Shown: positions 1 through 10,460 of the stretch, one piece after another
Position numbering within the stretch: the stretch's first letter is position 1
Layout of the letters: every line of letters starts with the position of its first letter
Assembly (NCBI GenBank): GCA_009192285.1
Contig: WBVU01000003.1
Location: 5,177,973-5,241,972, forward strand
Direction of reading: 5' to 3'
Length of the DNA: 64,000 nt
DNA from: Morchella semilibera
Lineage: Eukaryota; Ascomycota; Pezizomycetes; Pezizales; Morchellaceae
Notes under the pieces: generated by a model
What the model was told of the DNA's origin: nothing
Seen by the model: only the letters and a program-made list of their open reading frames with translations
Database searches by the model: none
Program-made: the position numbers and the translations under genes

Positions 1-651
1 TGTATGTACCCTTAAAGACAAGCAATAAACTGTATACTGTGCTTGTATATCGGTATTCTATTCGTTATCTCCCGACCGTGTTCTTCTGTCGGGAGTCGAC
101 TGCACTACAGATGCATCATGAACGATAACGGTGCGGCGTCCTGCCAATTGCAAACACAGCCGCTCCCTCCCCACCCTCCATCGCGCCTTATCGCACCGTT
201 AGTTGTGGCCATTAAGGTCAACCCTGACCCTTGAACTGAGAGTCCATGTTCGATCGAGACCGGTTGCATGAACGGTATCAGGCCTCTATGAATATAACTC
301 TGTAGCCCAGTACAAAGGAGAATATGAGCATATTTCAGACCGGCTATTAATTAAATCATACCTGTATCCATCTCCCGAGAGAGGACAATCAGCAGCTCGG
401 CCATGGGCTGGGGTGTGGTCGTCGGAGATAGACTTCCTATGGGTGGGTGAGATTATAATTATCATACCTCTTCTCCCCAATCCTGTTTCCAATCCTGTCC
501 CACCCACACCCCCGAGTGAGACACCATGACTCAACCGCCTCAATTCGACACCGCAACTCCACCACGCAGTTACCCTGCCTGTCCCGACGATGCCTGAGGC
601 AAAACCTCCACTGCTACGAACTACTACAAACTACCAATTAATATATACACC
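1..651. other. intergenic, upstream of MEF2
   Basis: No gene is supported here; the open frames are short and unlike any family I know. The last 150 bases before the MEF2 start are rich in C and A, as expected for a fungal promoter and 5' leader. Confidence 0.5.
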
Positions 652-3455
652 ATGCTCCGCCGCCTCCTCCTCCGCTGCCGCCCACCAACATGCCACCCTC
701 CGCCTCCATCCCTCCCGCGCACGACACTCCCACTGCGGAGCCCACCAACGGCGGGATACCGACGATACGCCAGCAGCACACCAGAGCAGGCGCCCGTGCC
801 GCTGCCGCATACAAGGAATATCGGCATTATTGCACATATCGATGCTGTGAGTGCGCCATAGCGCCCCACTTCTCTCTGGGGGGAGCTGACGGGTTGGTGG
901 TGGTAGGGGAAAACGACGACGACAGAGAGAATGCTGTATTATAGCGGGTTTACGAGGAGGATTGGAGGTCTGGTGCCTTGCTCTGTGCTGTTTTGTGTGG
1001 TTTCTGCAGATATAGTTAGAGTTTGTAGATGTTGTGGCTCTGTGGGGGTGCAATATATAGCTATTGCATTGCGAACCAGAGACCCAGTCCTAAAGTCCTC
1101 ATATATATATATTCTATATAACATTATACTACTACTACTACGGACAATTGCTGATCCTTCCTCCCATCCACAGAAGTCGACGAAGGCTCCACCGTAATGG
1201 ACTACCTCCCCGCCGAGCGCACCCGCGGCATCACCATCACCTCCGCCGCCATAACCTTCACCTGGACGCCCTCGTCCTCCACAACCGCCCACACAATCAA
1301 CCTCATCGACACGCCAGGCCACGCCGACTTCACCTTCGAGGTCGAGCGATCGATCCGCGTTCTCGACGGCGCAATCACCATCCTCGACGGCGTCGCCGGC
1401 GTCGAGGCCCAGACCGAGAAGGTGTGGCGCCAGGCCCACGCCTACGCCATCCCGCGCATCATCTTCGTCAACAAGCTCGACCGCGTCGGCGCCCGCTTCG
1501 GCCCCACGGTCCGCGAGGTGGCCGCAAAGCTCGCCGGCTGGCCCGCCGTCTGCCACCTCCCAGTCTACGACGTGGACCCCCGCGGCGGGGAGGACGTCTT
1601 CCGCGGCGTGGTGGACGTCGTGGAGAAGCGCGTCTTCCTCTGGGATGGCGGCGACGGCCAGAAGATTGAGCTGCGCGACTATGTGTGGCTGGCTGCGCAG
1701 CGGCCAGAGCTGTATGCGGAGGCCGTGGCGGCAAGGGTGGCGCTGGTGGAGCTCCTCGCGGAGCACGACGAGGACCTCGTCGAGGTGTTTATGGAGCTCG
1801 AGGACCACGCGCTGATCCCCGCGGCGGCGATCAAGGCGTCGCTGCGAAAGTCGACGCTCAAGGGCGACGGGAAGATAATCCCCATCTTTGCCGGGGCCAG
1901 CTTCCGCAACATTGGCGTCCAGCCGCTGCTGGACGCAGTGGTGGACCTCCTGCCGTCGCCCGTGGACCGCCCGCCCGTCGCTGTCTCGTACGGCGGGGGC
2001 CACAGGGGAACGCTGGACCTGACGGACCAGAGTAGGGTGTGCGCGCTCGCCTTCAAGGTCGTCAATGACCCCAAGCGCGGCGCTATGGTCTTTGTCCGCG
2101 TGTACTCGGGGACGCTGACCCGCGCGCATAACCTCTTCAACACGAACCTGGGCGTCAAGGAGCGCGCGACGAGGCTGGTGCGCATGTATGCCGACGAGGC
2201 GGTCGACATCTCCGCCATCCCGACGGGCCACATTGGCGTCATCATCGGGCTCAAGCACGCGCGCACGGGCGACACCCTAGTCTCCGAGACCCCCTCCGCC
2301 GGCGCGCACAAGCAGAGGCACCAGCGCGGCGGCAAGACGGCCGTCCTCTCCACCGACACGCTGCAGCTGCGGCCCATCGCCGTCCCGCCGCCCGTCTTCT
2401 TCGCGGCCATCGAGCCGCACTCGCTCGGCGACCAGAAGCACCTCGACGAGGCCCTCGCAATGCTCCTGCGCGAGGACCCAAGCCTGCACATCTCCATCGA
2501 CGCCGACTCGGGCCAGACCCTCATCAGCGGCATGGGCGAGCTGCACCTGGAGATTGCGCGCGACCGCCTCGTCGCCGACTTCAAGGCGAACGCGGAGATG
2601 GGCCGCATCCTCATCTCGTACCGCGAGACCATCGCCGCGGCCTCCGCACCCACCCGCCAGGTCTTTGACAAGGAGATTACGGGCAAGCGCGTCTCGGCCG
2701 CATGCACCGCCTCCGTCGAGCCCCTCGACGCAACAACATCAACAACAGAAGACGGAAACACAATCGCCGTCACCATCCTCGCGCCCACCACCACCACCGA
2801 CAGCGAAACCGCCGACTCCCGCCTCCCAAAATGGCTCAACCCCCGCGAACTCGAAACCGCACTGACGAACGGCGCAGCGGCCGCGCTGGGCCGCGGCCCA
2901 GCGCTCGGCTTCCCCGTGCGCGGCGTGGCCGTCACCCTCACCGTCGACCCCGCCACAGACGTCTTCGGGCCCGAGAGCACCCTCGCGGCGTTCTCGTCTG
3001 CGGCGCGCGTTGCCGCCACTGCGGCGCTGCGCGACGGCGCCGCCGCCGCCGACACCCCGCTCATGGAGCCGGTCATGGACGTTGTTGTCACGTGCGAGGA
3101 GAGGGACCTGGGCAGGGTTGTCAGCGACATTTCTGGCGCGCGGGGCGGCCACGTCGTGGAGTTGGGGGGGCTGGAGGCGGAGGCGGAGGAGGAGGGGGCG
3201 GCCGGGGCGGCCGGGCCCGTGGACCTCGTGAGGGTTTATGCGCCGGGGGTGAAGCGTAGTGTTGAGAGCCGCGATGAGGGCGCGAGGAAGAGGACCGTCA
3301 GGGCTAGGGTACCCCTCAAGGAGATGGTCGGGTACTTGAAGCATCTGCGCGGGATCACGGCGGGCAGGGGCACGTTCGTGATGAGCCTTGAGGGGTGGGA
3401 GAGGATGAATGGGAATAGGGTGAGGGATGTGGTGGCGGAGGTGAGGGGTGGGTAG
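652..3455 (+). CDS. MEF2: mitochondrial elongation factor G2 / ribosome recycling GTPase (MEF2)
   Basis: Mitochondrial translational GTPase of the EF-G2 (MEF2, human GFM2) type, which with mitochondrial RRF splits the ribosome after termination. I join three exons: 652-846, 907-967 and 1174-3455, giving 845 aa against about 820 in yeast. The N-terminus is Arg-rich and hydroxylated, fitting a mitochondrial presequence. The P-loop reads AHIDA-GKTTTTER and is split by the first intron after Ala. Next come switch II DTPGHADF, the NKLD G4 motif, domain II, GMGELHLEIARDR, and the EF-G C-terminal domains with a Gly/Ala/Glu-rich insert near residue 755. The DYLPAERTRGITI and GVEAQTEKVWRQA segments are closer to EF-G2 than to EF-G1, so MEF1 is less likely. 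Intron 1 (60 bp) is canonical; intron 2 (968-1173) has an unusual GTCTGG donor but keeps the expected IGEVDEGST junction. The third exon is strongly GC-biased compared with later genes. Confidence 0.93.
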
Positions 3456-4234
3456 GGGAGCCTGTTTCTGTTGTGCTTTTTTTTTTTTTTTTACTTGTAT
3501 ATATTGCGTTACTTGGGTGTGTAGATAGTTAGTTAGATATGTAGATAGAATAGATACACAGAATAAGTATCAAGGACCGGTCCTCTAGTGCTCAGTGGCT
3601 TAAAGATCGACAGGTGCAGGAAGACCAAGACCGCATGACCGTGAATTGCAGCCAGATAAAATGGTACATACATACATACACACATATATAATATTCTCAG
3701 GATCAATGATCAATTCCAATGCCAAGCCGCAGCCGTGCGAGTGACGGCTGGTGAGTGGGTCCAACTCCAAGCATTGTGTGGACGAGGCTAGAGCTTGGGT
3801 ATGGGGCAGGTTCCATGTGTGGGTACGTGCATGTGGGGACCACCTTTCAGTGCTGTGGGGCCGGCCGGACCCTACGTATCTCGGTCCGAGATGTATGTAG
3901 GTGAGTAGGGAGTACATGTATAGCACCAACCCCCACTATGGACACCTAGCTAAGCTACCCCTTGAGAGGGGATGGGGATGTTAGTTGGACGGCGCCTGGT
4001 ATATCTTATAGCCTATCTTTACGCGCATGTTTAGATACACACCAATCGGGATACACACACCAATCGATCCTGACGTACATATCCAAGCAGCAAGTCTGTT
4101 GGTTCTCATTGATCGAGCTAGTTCAAGATAAACCGGAATCCCTATCATTGATCATTGCGTCACGTCACCCGCAGCTAACCCAGGCGCCAAGCCCCCCCGC
4201 CCAAAAAGGGGCGAGTGATATCTGATGAGTCGGT

Positions 4235-4291
4235 GTCTCTCCTTGGCTTTTTTTTTTGTTTACATCAGTAATCGTATCGTCTCTCCTTGGC
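4235..4291 (-). mobile_element. minimal poly(A)-tailed retroposed insert with 13-bp target-site duplication
   Basis: A 31-nt insert (4248-4278), read on the minus strand, is a 21-nt sequence followed by A10. It is flanked by perfect 13-bp direct repeats GTCTCTCCTTGGC at 4235-4247 and 4279-4291. The same 3' end and the same A10 tail occur at 61932-61966 between different direct repeats. This is the signature of target-primed reverse transcription by a LINE-type machinery, leaving an extremely 5'-truncated copy of an unidentified LINE or SINE 3' end. Confidence 0.75.
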
Positions 4292-4435
4292 GTTGGAGTG
4301 TATATAGATTGGCCAGGCAGGGGGTGCGGTAGTTTGGGGTTTGTGGGTTGTTTGCTTTGCCATGGATATCCTAGCCTCTCTTTGATCCCTTTTCTAGTTA
4401 AATGAATTGTCGTTTTGATCCCCTCCTGATGGGTA

Positions 4436-4475
4436 GAGCATCAGTTCTGGTACGTGAGCATCAGTTCTGGTACGT
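4436..4475. repeat. 20-bp tandem repeat, two units
   Basis: Two identical 20-bp units beginning GAGCATCAGTTC are followed by the first six bases of a third (GAGCAT). No coding or structural role is visible. Confidence 0.75.
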
Positions 4476-4671
4476 GAGCATAAGCGTGGAGCATGAACTT
4501 ACAATTTACGCGATTTAGAAAACTGCCCGAGGCGACGGTCGAGCGTTAGAATCACAGTTTTCTATGGCTCCTTATCCCTTAATTATCTGTTGCGCATAAG
4601 TCAAACATCTGTAGGAATCGGTGTCTTGGGTGGCTCTCCTTGCTCCAAGGGGAAGGGGGAAAAAAAAAAGA

Positions 4672-4765
4672 TGCTCCGGATGGGGTTTGAACCCATGTCT
4701 CCCTGCGATTTTATAATTTTTAATGTTTTTGGTGAGGGCATGCTAACCAACTGCACTACCAGAGC
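4672..4765 (-). tRNA. intron-containing tRNA-like gene, copy 1 (anticodon unresolved)
   Basis: The minus strand reads as a 94-nt tRNA-like gene. The 7-bp acceptor stem is GCTCTGG with CCGGAGC (one G-U pair) and discriminator A. The A box is TAGTGCAGTTGG, the D-loop is standard (AGTTGGTTA), and the T arm is ATGGG-TTCAAAC-CCCAT with B box GGTTCAAACCC. A TC-T9 pol III terminator follows. The 20-21 extra nucleotides, very A/T-rich, sit in the anticodon loop, where nuclear tRNA introns lie. With the standard numbering I cannot place U33 and a perfect anticodon stem together, so the identity is open and the gene may be a decayed tRNA. A near-identical copy lies 256 bp downstream. Confidence 0.6.
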
Positions 4766-4927
4766 TTGTTTATAAGGGATTCTGGGCGGATTATAGCCTG
4801 GGTATGCATTTGCTCGGAGGGCCGAACCAAGGGCCTATTTTACTCAGTGAAGCTTCTGCGGTATGGTGGGTAGGACCTTTGATTGGTCGGTTTAGTGGCC
4901 TGTGTTTTCAACGTTCGTTGAAAAAGA

Positions 4928-5021
4928 TGCTCCAGATGGGGCTTGAACCCATGTCTCCCTGCGATTTTATAATTTTTAATGTTTTTGGTGAGGGCATGCT
5001 GACCAACTGCACTACCGGAGC
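4928..5021 (-). tRNA. intron-containing tRNA-like gene, copy 2 (anticodon unresolved)
   Basis: Second copy of the 4672-4765 gene, also 94 nt and minus strand, with identical intron and anticodon region. The few differences are structurally neutral: the acceptor stem is GCTCCGG with CTGGAGC (the G-U pair moved by one position), one D-loop T is now C, and one T-loop A is now G. The A and B boxes and a TCTTTTT terminator are kept. Homology extends at least 40 bp beyond the tRNA 5' end, so the pair arose by segmental tandem duplication. As with copy 1, the anticodon cannot be assigned by eye. Confidence 0.6.
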
Positions 5022-6951
5022 TTGTTTGTAAGTGGGTCTGGGTGTTTTATAGCCCCTATGTGCATGCTGAACGTGGGGGGTTTGTGGGTCGGGATTGAGG
5101 TATTGCGAGGAATGAAAGTTAGTGCAGTTGGCATCACAGCCACAGCACCGGCCCCAGCGGCATCCGTCTTATTTATTTCTAATATTTGCTTCCAATGGCA
5201 TACTCCTTGCGGATCGACTGACCGTGGAATACCAATATTCGTTGCTAGTATTGCGCGAGCTTGGCAGCAATACCTAGACCTTACGGCAGACCACCTTTAT
5301 CCCTAAACCTATATGTAGCATATGATCTTTGGCCACTGTTTTGACTGGCTGTTTGTAAACAAATGACTCGGAAGTAACCGGAGAGCAAATCGGAGAATAA
5401 AATGTGCAGATATTACTGGTGGAAATATATGAATCATGTAGCCAAGCCCCAATTAATATACTCGAAATTTCATAGCGTTTCTAAACACGACTAATGTTAT
5501 ATACGCACAAAAAACCGCCAAGGTTACGACATGCAATAGCGGTTGTGTTCAGAAACGCTATGAAGTTGCAAGTAGTACCTGTATTGTGATAGGAACTAGA
5601 TGCATGTGTGAGCTATCGATCAATAGGTAAATCGTTGATCGGATCGCCATACGTTACAGGCCTAGGGTTAGTGTTGAAACTGGTTCTTGTGCTTCATCCA
5701 GGGTGAGTCTTTAGTTGTGTAGGCGTCTAGAGTCTTAACCTAAACTCAATATCAGTCGGTTGTGGGGGCTTTAATAATAGAGGTAGATAGATGATTTTAT
5801 ATGTACCTGTAAGGCTAGGTGTCCTATAGCCAGGAAATGAGGTCCGGATCATGCACGATAAGTACTTAACTGCGTATATTGACATTGTCAAGATACTGGA
5901 CGATATAATATTTTCTTCGATCCTCTTAGGCTTTGATGTTGAGGTGTATGGAGTGTTGAATGTTTCAAAGGTACATGTTTTTACCATCGGTTGAGAGTAA
6001 GAACCAATAGCTGTCATGATTCGATGCCCACCCGATATATACAAAAGACAAGGATTTGATTTGAAGGGCACCAAAGTCAAGACCCGGCTACGGTATTTTA
6101 TAACAAGTATGTATCAGTAGGCCTTTATATACATGTGTATTTACTTATCATTGGGGTCATACATATACTACATGTAATCGTGACAGATGTACATGTGAAT
6201 CTCGGGGTTTTGAGGCATTTAGATGCAGGTACCATACGCGGTATTAATTTCTACACATGTGTTATCGTTTCTGTCTGATCTGGTTTTGTGCTCCCCTTCC
6301 TTTACTTTATTATTGACACTCGTCCTTATTGGCCTTATTTGTATTAGACCCGTTCTCCTGCATGACCAGAGCTTCAAGCGACACGTGACAATTTTGCCTT
6401 GGCGTTTTGAGAACTCACCATTCATCAAAACTCACTCACAGTTACATGAACATCTGAGTAGGTACTTCTTTAATATTCAACTTTCTAATTGTGTGTAGAG
6501 TCCTTCTCTTGCTATTCTATACTTTTGCTAAGACACCTCGAGTCTTGTTTCACTTATTCCCATTTCCTTTTTTTCGTTACGGCTGCCGATCCGACCCACA
6601 ACGGTACAGCCTCACCACCGTCTTCAACCAACTTACACACCCCCCCATCGCATCGCAGGGAGTTAAGGAACAAACTCCTGCCATCGCGAAAACCCCTCCC
6701 AAAACCTGTCGGCGATCTTCTCGCGGCCTGGGCGAAACGAGTTCTCGGTATCAGTCCGGTGATATTCGCTACACGGTACATACGTTGTCTGCCTTTTTGA
6801 GCGCAAGACTGCAGCAACAGCAGCACTAGTAGCAGTATAAGCAGGAGTAAAGCAGCCACATAGCAAGTCAGCCTCGCAGGGACCTGTCCAAAAACAGCTC
6901 CCCCATTTTTCGTCTTTCTTTCATTTCGGATTCTCTCCAACAAGACTTACC
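5022..6951. other. intergenic, upstream of LSM12
   Basis: No gene is supported. It contains the inverted-repeat element at 5466-5567. The part from about 6500 to 6951 is pyrimidine-rich with CT and CA tracts, consistent with the LSM12 promoter and 5' leader. Confidence 0.5.
5466..5567. mobile_element. MITE-like inverted-repeat element, about 100 bp
   Basis: Terminal inverted repeats of about 23 bp share TTCATAGCGTTTCT, then R-AACAC-R-AC, with few mismatches. The interior carries no reading frame. Exact ends and target-site duplication are not clear, so the superfamily is unassigned. Confidence 0.6.
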
Positions 6952-7864
6952 ATGGACAATCGACGCCAATCTTCTGGTGGCCGTGGGGGTAGTGTCCCCG
7001 CCAACAACCCCAGCTTCAGCGGAGGTGCTGGCGCGAACCTCTCGGCTCTTGACTGGGCCATTGGTCTCCGGTACCTACCTCCTCTCCTTGGACATTTCCT
7101 CCCTCTCTCCCCTTCACTTTATAGATGCTGCCCCTTTCTAGCTTCTCTCGCTAACTAGCATCTCCAACCTAGCGTTCGTGTCCTTACCATCATTGACGAC
7201 ACCTATGAAGGGACGGTTTATTCCTACGACCCGCTCACCTCTACACTCGCCCTTGCGCAGAATACCACACCTGGTGCTCCCAATTCCCCAGCCGACTACC
7301 GGATCCTTAAAGTCTCGTTCCTTAAAGATGTTACGGTCATCGGCAACCCCAACAAGCAGCCACGCAGTAACACCCCGTTTACAAACGCCGAGCCCAAGAT
7401 TGGCCCTGTCAACCTGAGCATGCTGCCAGGCAAGGAGAAGGAGACTGCGAAGGCTGAAACAGTGAGGGCTGCCAATATAGGCATTGGGGTCACTGCGGAG
7501 GGTCAGGAGATCTACGATGCTTTGTCTAGGCTGTAGGTTTTTTTTCTTCTTTCCCCTAGTGCTGGTGGATTCCTTGGTTGTACTGACTAGTAGTGATAGG
7601 ATGCCTTGCCGATGGCACGAGAAGCAGATTATCGTGTCGGAGAATGTCATCATTGATGAGCCGTATACTCTTGACAGAGTGAAGTCATCAGACAAGAACG
7701 CCCTAAACCGGGTCAGGAAAGTTGTGAGTATTCCCCGTGATCTTCAATATACAGGGGGAGCAATCACTGATATATTGCAATTAGCTCGAGGGGAACGAAA
7801 AAAGATTGAGACTGCACGGAGATCCGCTACACCAGTTTCGGGGAGAGGAAGGGTGGTTAGTTAG
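6952..7864 (+). CDS. LSM12: LSM12-like protein (Lsm domain plus anticodon-binding-like domain)
   Basis: RNA-associated protein of the LSM12 family, linked in other fungi and animals to ataxin-2/Pbp1 complexes. The exons I read are 6952-7070, 7173-7532, 7600-7727 and 7785-7864, giving 228 aa. After a Gly/Ser-rich N-terminus, an Sm-like fold is seen (VRVLTIIDDTYEGTVYSYD, about residues 40-100). Then comes the LSM12 'AD' domain (NIGIGVTAEGQEIYDALSRL, PCRWHEKQIIVSENVIIDEP, YTLDRV, about residues 135-210). The C-terminus is basic. The first two introns have clear GT-AG ends and keep the frame. The last is less certain: a donor at 7724 (GTGAGT) or at 7728 (GTATTC) could be used, and only the second leads to an open frame ending at 7864. 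The short, pyrimidine-rich leader and ATG context support the start. Confidence 0.85.
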
Positions 7865-10460
7865 TTTTGGACAAATTTTCTTTTTTCTGGGGCGCGGGGG
7901 GCGAAAGGAGGCGGGGCTGGGGGCGAACATAAAAGCTTATCTTTTAGGGCAGGCTTTTGTAGAGAAATAAAACGGCGTAGGGGGCGTTAGACGGCTTACT
8001 ACGGTAATTTATACTGCAAATTGCTGAGGTTGGATCCTTTTCATTGTTTGTGTGAGTATTGTAAGAGTTCTTTGGCGGAGTTTATTTGTGAGTTTGAACT
8101 TGCTTGTATCATATTCTACAGGCGGATTACCGAAGGACTTTCCCGCTTCAAAGGGGGTGGGGTTTGGGGGGGGGGGGGAGAGACTATCAACTATTTGAGA
8201 CTACAGATTACCAGCCTCGTATACTACCCGAGGCACTGTTGGTCCCTCCACGTCTATAAAAAATCTCTTGAAGCAACATGCTACATTTATCTGACCTACT
8301 TCTATCCATGACCTGGTCCCTTGGATTTACCCCGCCATTTAAGGGCACGTGATGCGTCTGGAGTATCTCTTAAGTAAACTAACCCCCTTGAAAAAGAAAA
8401 AAAAAAGCAACGGTTATTACACTGGCGTTTGCTAACGGATCCTGTTATCTCTCTTATTATACTTGAGGTTTCGCCTCGGGGTCGACAATTGACCGGATAG
8501 CTGTTTCCTCATGAAAAATCACTCGGTATAGGTATGCACAGGGTAGTATTATCGCGCCGGTTGGGCGGAGGAGCACATAGCTACGTATGTGGTCTACATG
8601 TAGTGTCTAGTCCCTGTAATAAATTGATGCCGTTACTTGGACTGGGTATAATAGGATACGTGAATGTAGTGGCTGGGAGAAATCGTGAATAGAGTATTGT
8701 GTAGGTTGTCGGGAAGTTCAGCTTAGAGATGTGGTATGGTGGTACTGAGCTCGGCTCTAGTCAAGCCTGAGCCAGTGCAGGATACCGGGGAAGCTTTCTT
8801 GGCGGAGCAGCTGGGCTGTAGCAGTAGGAATATACTTGATCCGAGAGAGGTCTACCGTTTAATTAATTGCATTTCTGCCGAAAAAGCTGACGTGGGGGAT
8901 TTGTTAAGGATGGAATATCCGCCCTCCCTAGGTGCATACAGTAACGGGCCCTGGTATATAACAGAGGCCTAGTGTCCCCTGTCGTTATACAGTACTTTGT
9001 TATTAACACACCACAACCTGCAGGAGTATATTACTAGAGAGGAGGCCATCCACTCTCAACCTCCTCTCACATAATACATCTAGGCAAGGTTTATCACCCG
9101 CTGCCAGCTAAAGTATCCCCATAATAATCTCTTTCTATTAGATGGTCTTTCAACCTGTTAGGGTTAGAGGGAATACACCACTAAAAGAAATACCGACCGG
9201 GTCTGGGAACGGGACTAGGTTAGAGATTCTTATAGCGCTATTTCACTGTGACATGGGTAAGCCCCGGCCCGGCAGAGCTATTAAGCTCGAGAAGGTGCTA
9301 GAGCCCGCAACCACAAATTCTCTTTGGGATACACTATATAACTGTACGTATATAAAGACCCTGCCTACCTACTCAACTATCGAAATCAAACACTTGGGTA
9401 AGAAGATCGGCTCTGAAGCGGGGCGAGTGGGGTTGGTCTAGGGGCACCGGGGAGGGGGGGGGCGGGCAGGTTTATAAGATTGGATTGCTATATCCTCCTT
9501 CTTCTACTCGGTGGAGTATGTTAGTCGCTGTATCAAATATGAAGGTACATATGGTTCTCTGATAAAGGTGCTAGATCTCTACAAAGGCGGATCTGACTCC
9601 TTCCAATCGAGCAGAAGAAGTCGGGTCACCGATAAATGATGAGAACGTTCGCCCACCCCGCGAAGCTAGCCTCCATACTTGTAGTTATAAGAGGCAGCTG
9701 TGTGTATACTCGTGTGACCCTTAAGCTGTTAGTAGGTGCTGACCCTCTAGTAAGAGGTAAAGGTTGGTGGCTTTTGTTGGGGGATCTTATTATCTATCAT
9801 CAAATAACTGATCTTCCAGATCTTCCATCATAGGGGGCCCGGGTCAGCACCGATATAAGCTAAGGCATATATACTCGTTTTGGAGGTACTTGAATGAAAT
9901 AGTAAATCCGTGTATTTTGCTAGTTTTGTTTGTGAATGTCCATCTATGTAGATACAAAGTCTATGACGGCTGGTCAAGTGTCAACGAAGGGTGAGATTTT
10001 GCGGTTTCAGGCGATATCGAATTTCTTAAGGCCGGAACCCTCGCATTGATTGCTTAGTCATCACTATACTGTTGCAAGAGTCACTTTACAACCAGGACTC
10101 TAATCGGGTTGCTGCAGGGTAGAAAGGTGCTCATGTTCAGTCTAATTTAAACAGCCATCGCTAATCCCATTATTTATATCTGCCGAGTCACGACTGGTGA
10201 CTCGACGTCACTTGAAGATCAAAGATCCGATCATAACCGCTCACTCGACCGGGTAACCTAAGGCTGCCCGCTTCATGCAGTTCATGCAGGCAGCCCCACT
10301 TTCCCGCATCCTCAAGTATCAACAGCCCCACCTCATCCAAACAAACGCGCAAATCACTTCCCCAGACATAGGAAAAAACCACGCCAAAGATCATCACAAA
10401 CAGGCCGAAAGAGATCAAAAACAAAAATAAAAAAATAAAAAAAAATTTCGCAAAAAAAAA
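7865..10460. other. intergenic, low complexity and weak open frames
   Basis: No gene is convincing. Open frames at 8736-8972 (78 aa) and 9142-9441 (99 aa) resemble no family; the second overlaps a repeat-like end (about 9187-9215, GGTCTGGGAACGGGACTAGG) shared with the element at 61388-61508. There are G-runs near 8169 and 9452. Confidence 0.5.
10184..10204. promoter_or_regulatory. inverted TGACTCG pair upstream of RMT2
   Basis: CGAGTCA and TGACTCG form a 7-bp inverted repeat with a 7-bp spacer, followed at once by GACGTCAC, a CRE-like core. It lies about 260 bp upstream of the RMT2 start. The half-sites resemble bZIP (AP-1/Gcn4-like) targets, but binding is inference. Confidence 0.4.

Larger units (their letters stand above)
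3456..4671. other. intergenic, with short repeats
   Basis: Starts with a T-run at about 3478-3492, probably in the MEF2 3' region. No gene is supported. It holds the retroposed mini-insert at 4235-4291 and a 20-bp tandem repeat at 4436-4475 (unit begins GAGCATCAGTTC), listed separately. Confidence 0.6.

Noticed and set aside
939-2258. 439-aa minus-strand frame
   Set aside because: GC-rich shadow antisense to MEF2; the plus strand has strong homology and splicing logic.
9142-9441. 99-aa plus-strand frame
   Set aside because: Overlaps a repeat end shared with 61388-61508 and matches no family; no supporting context.
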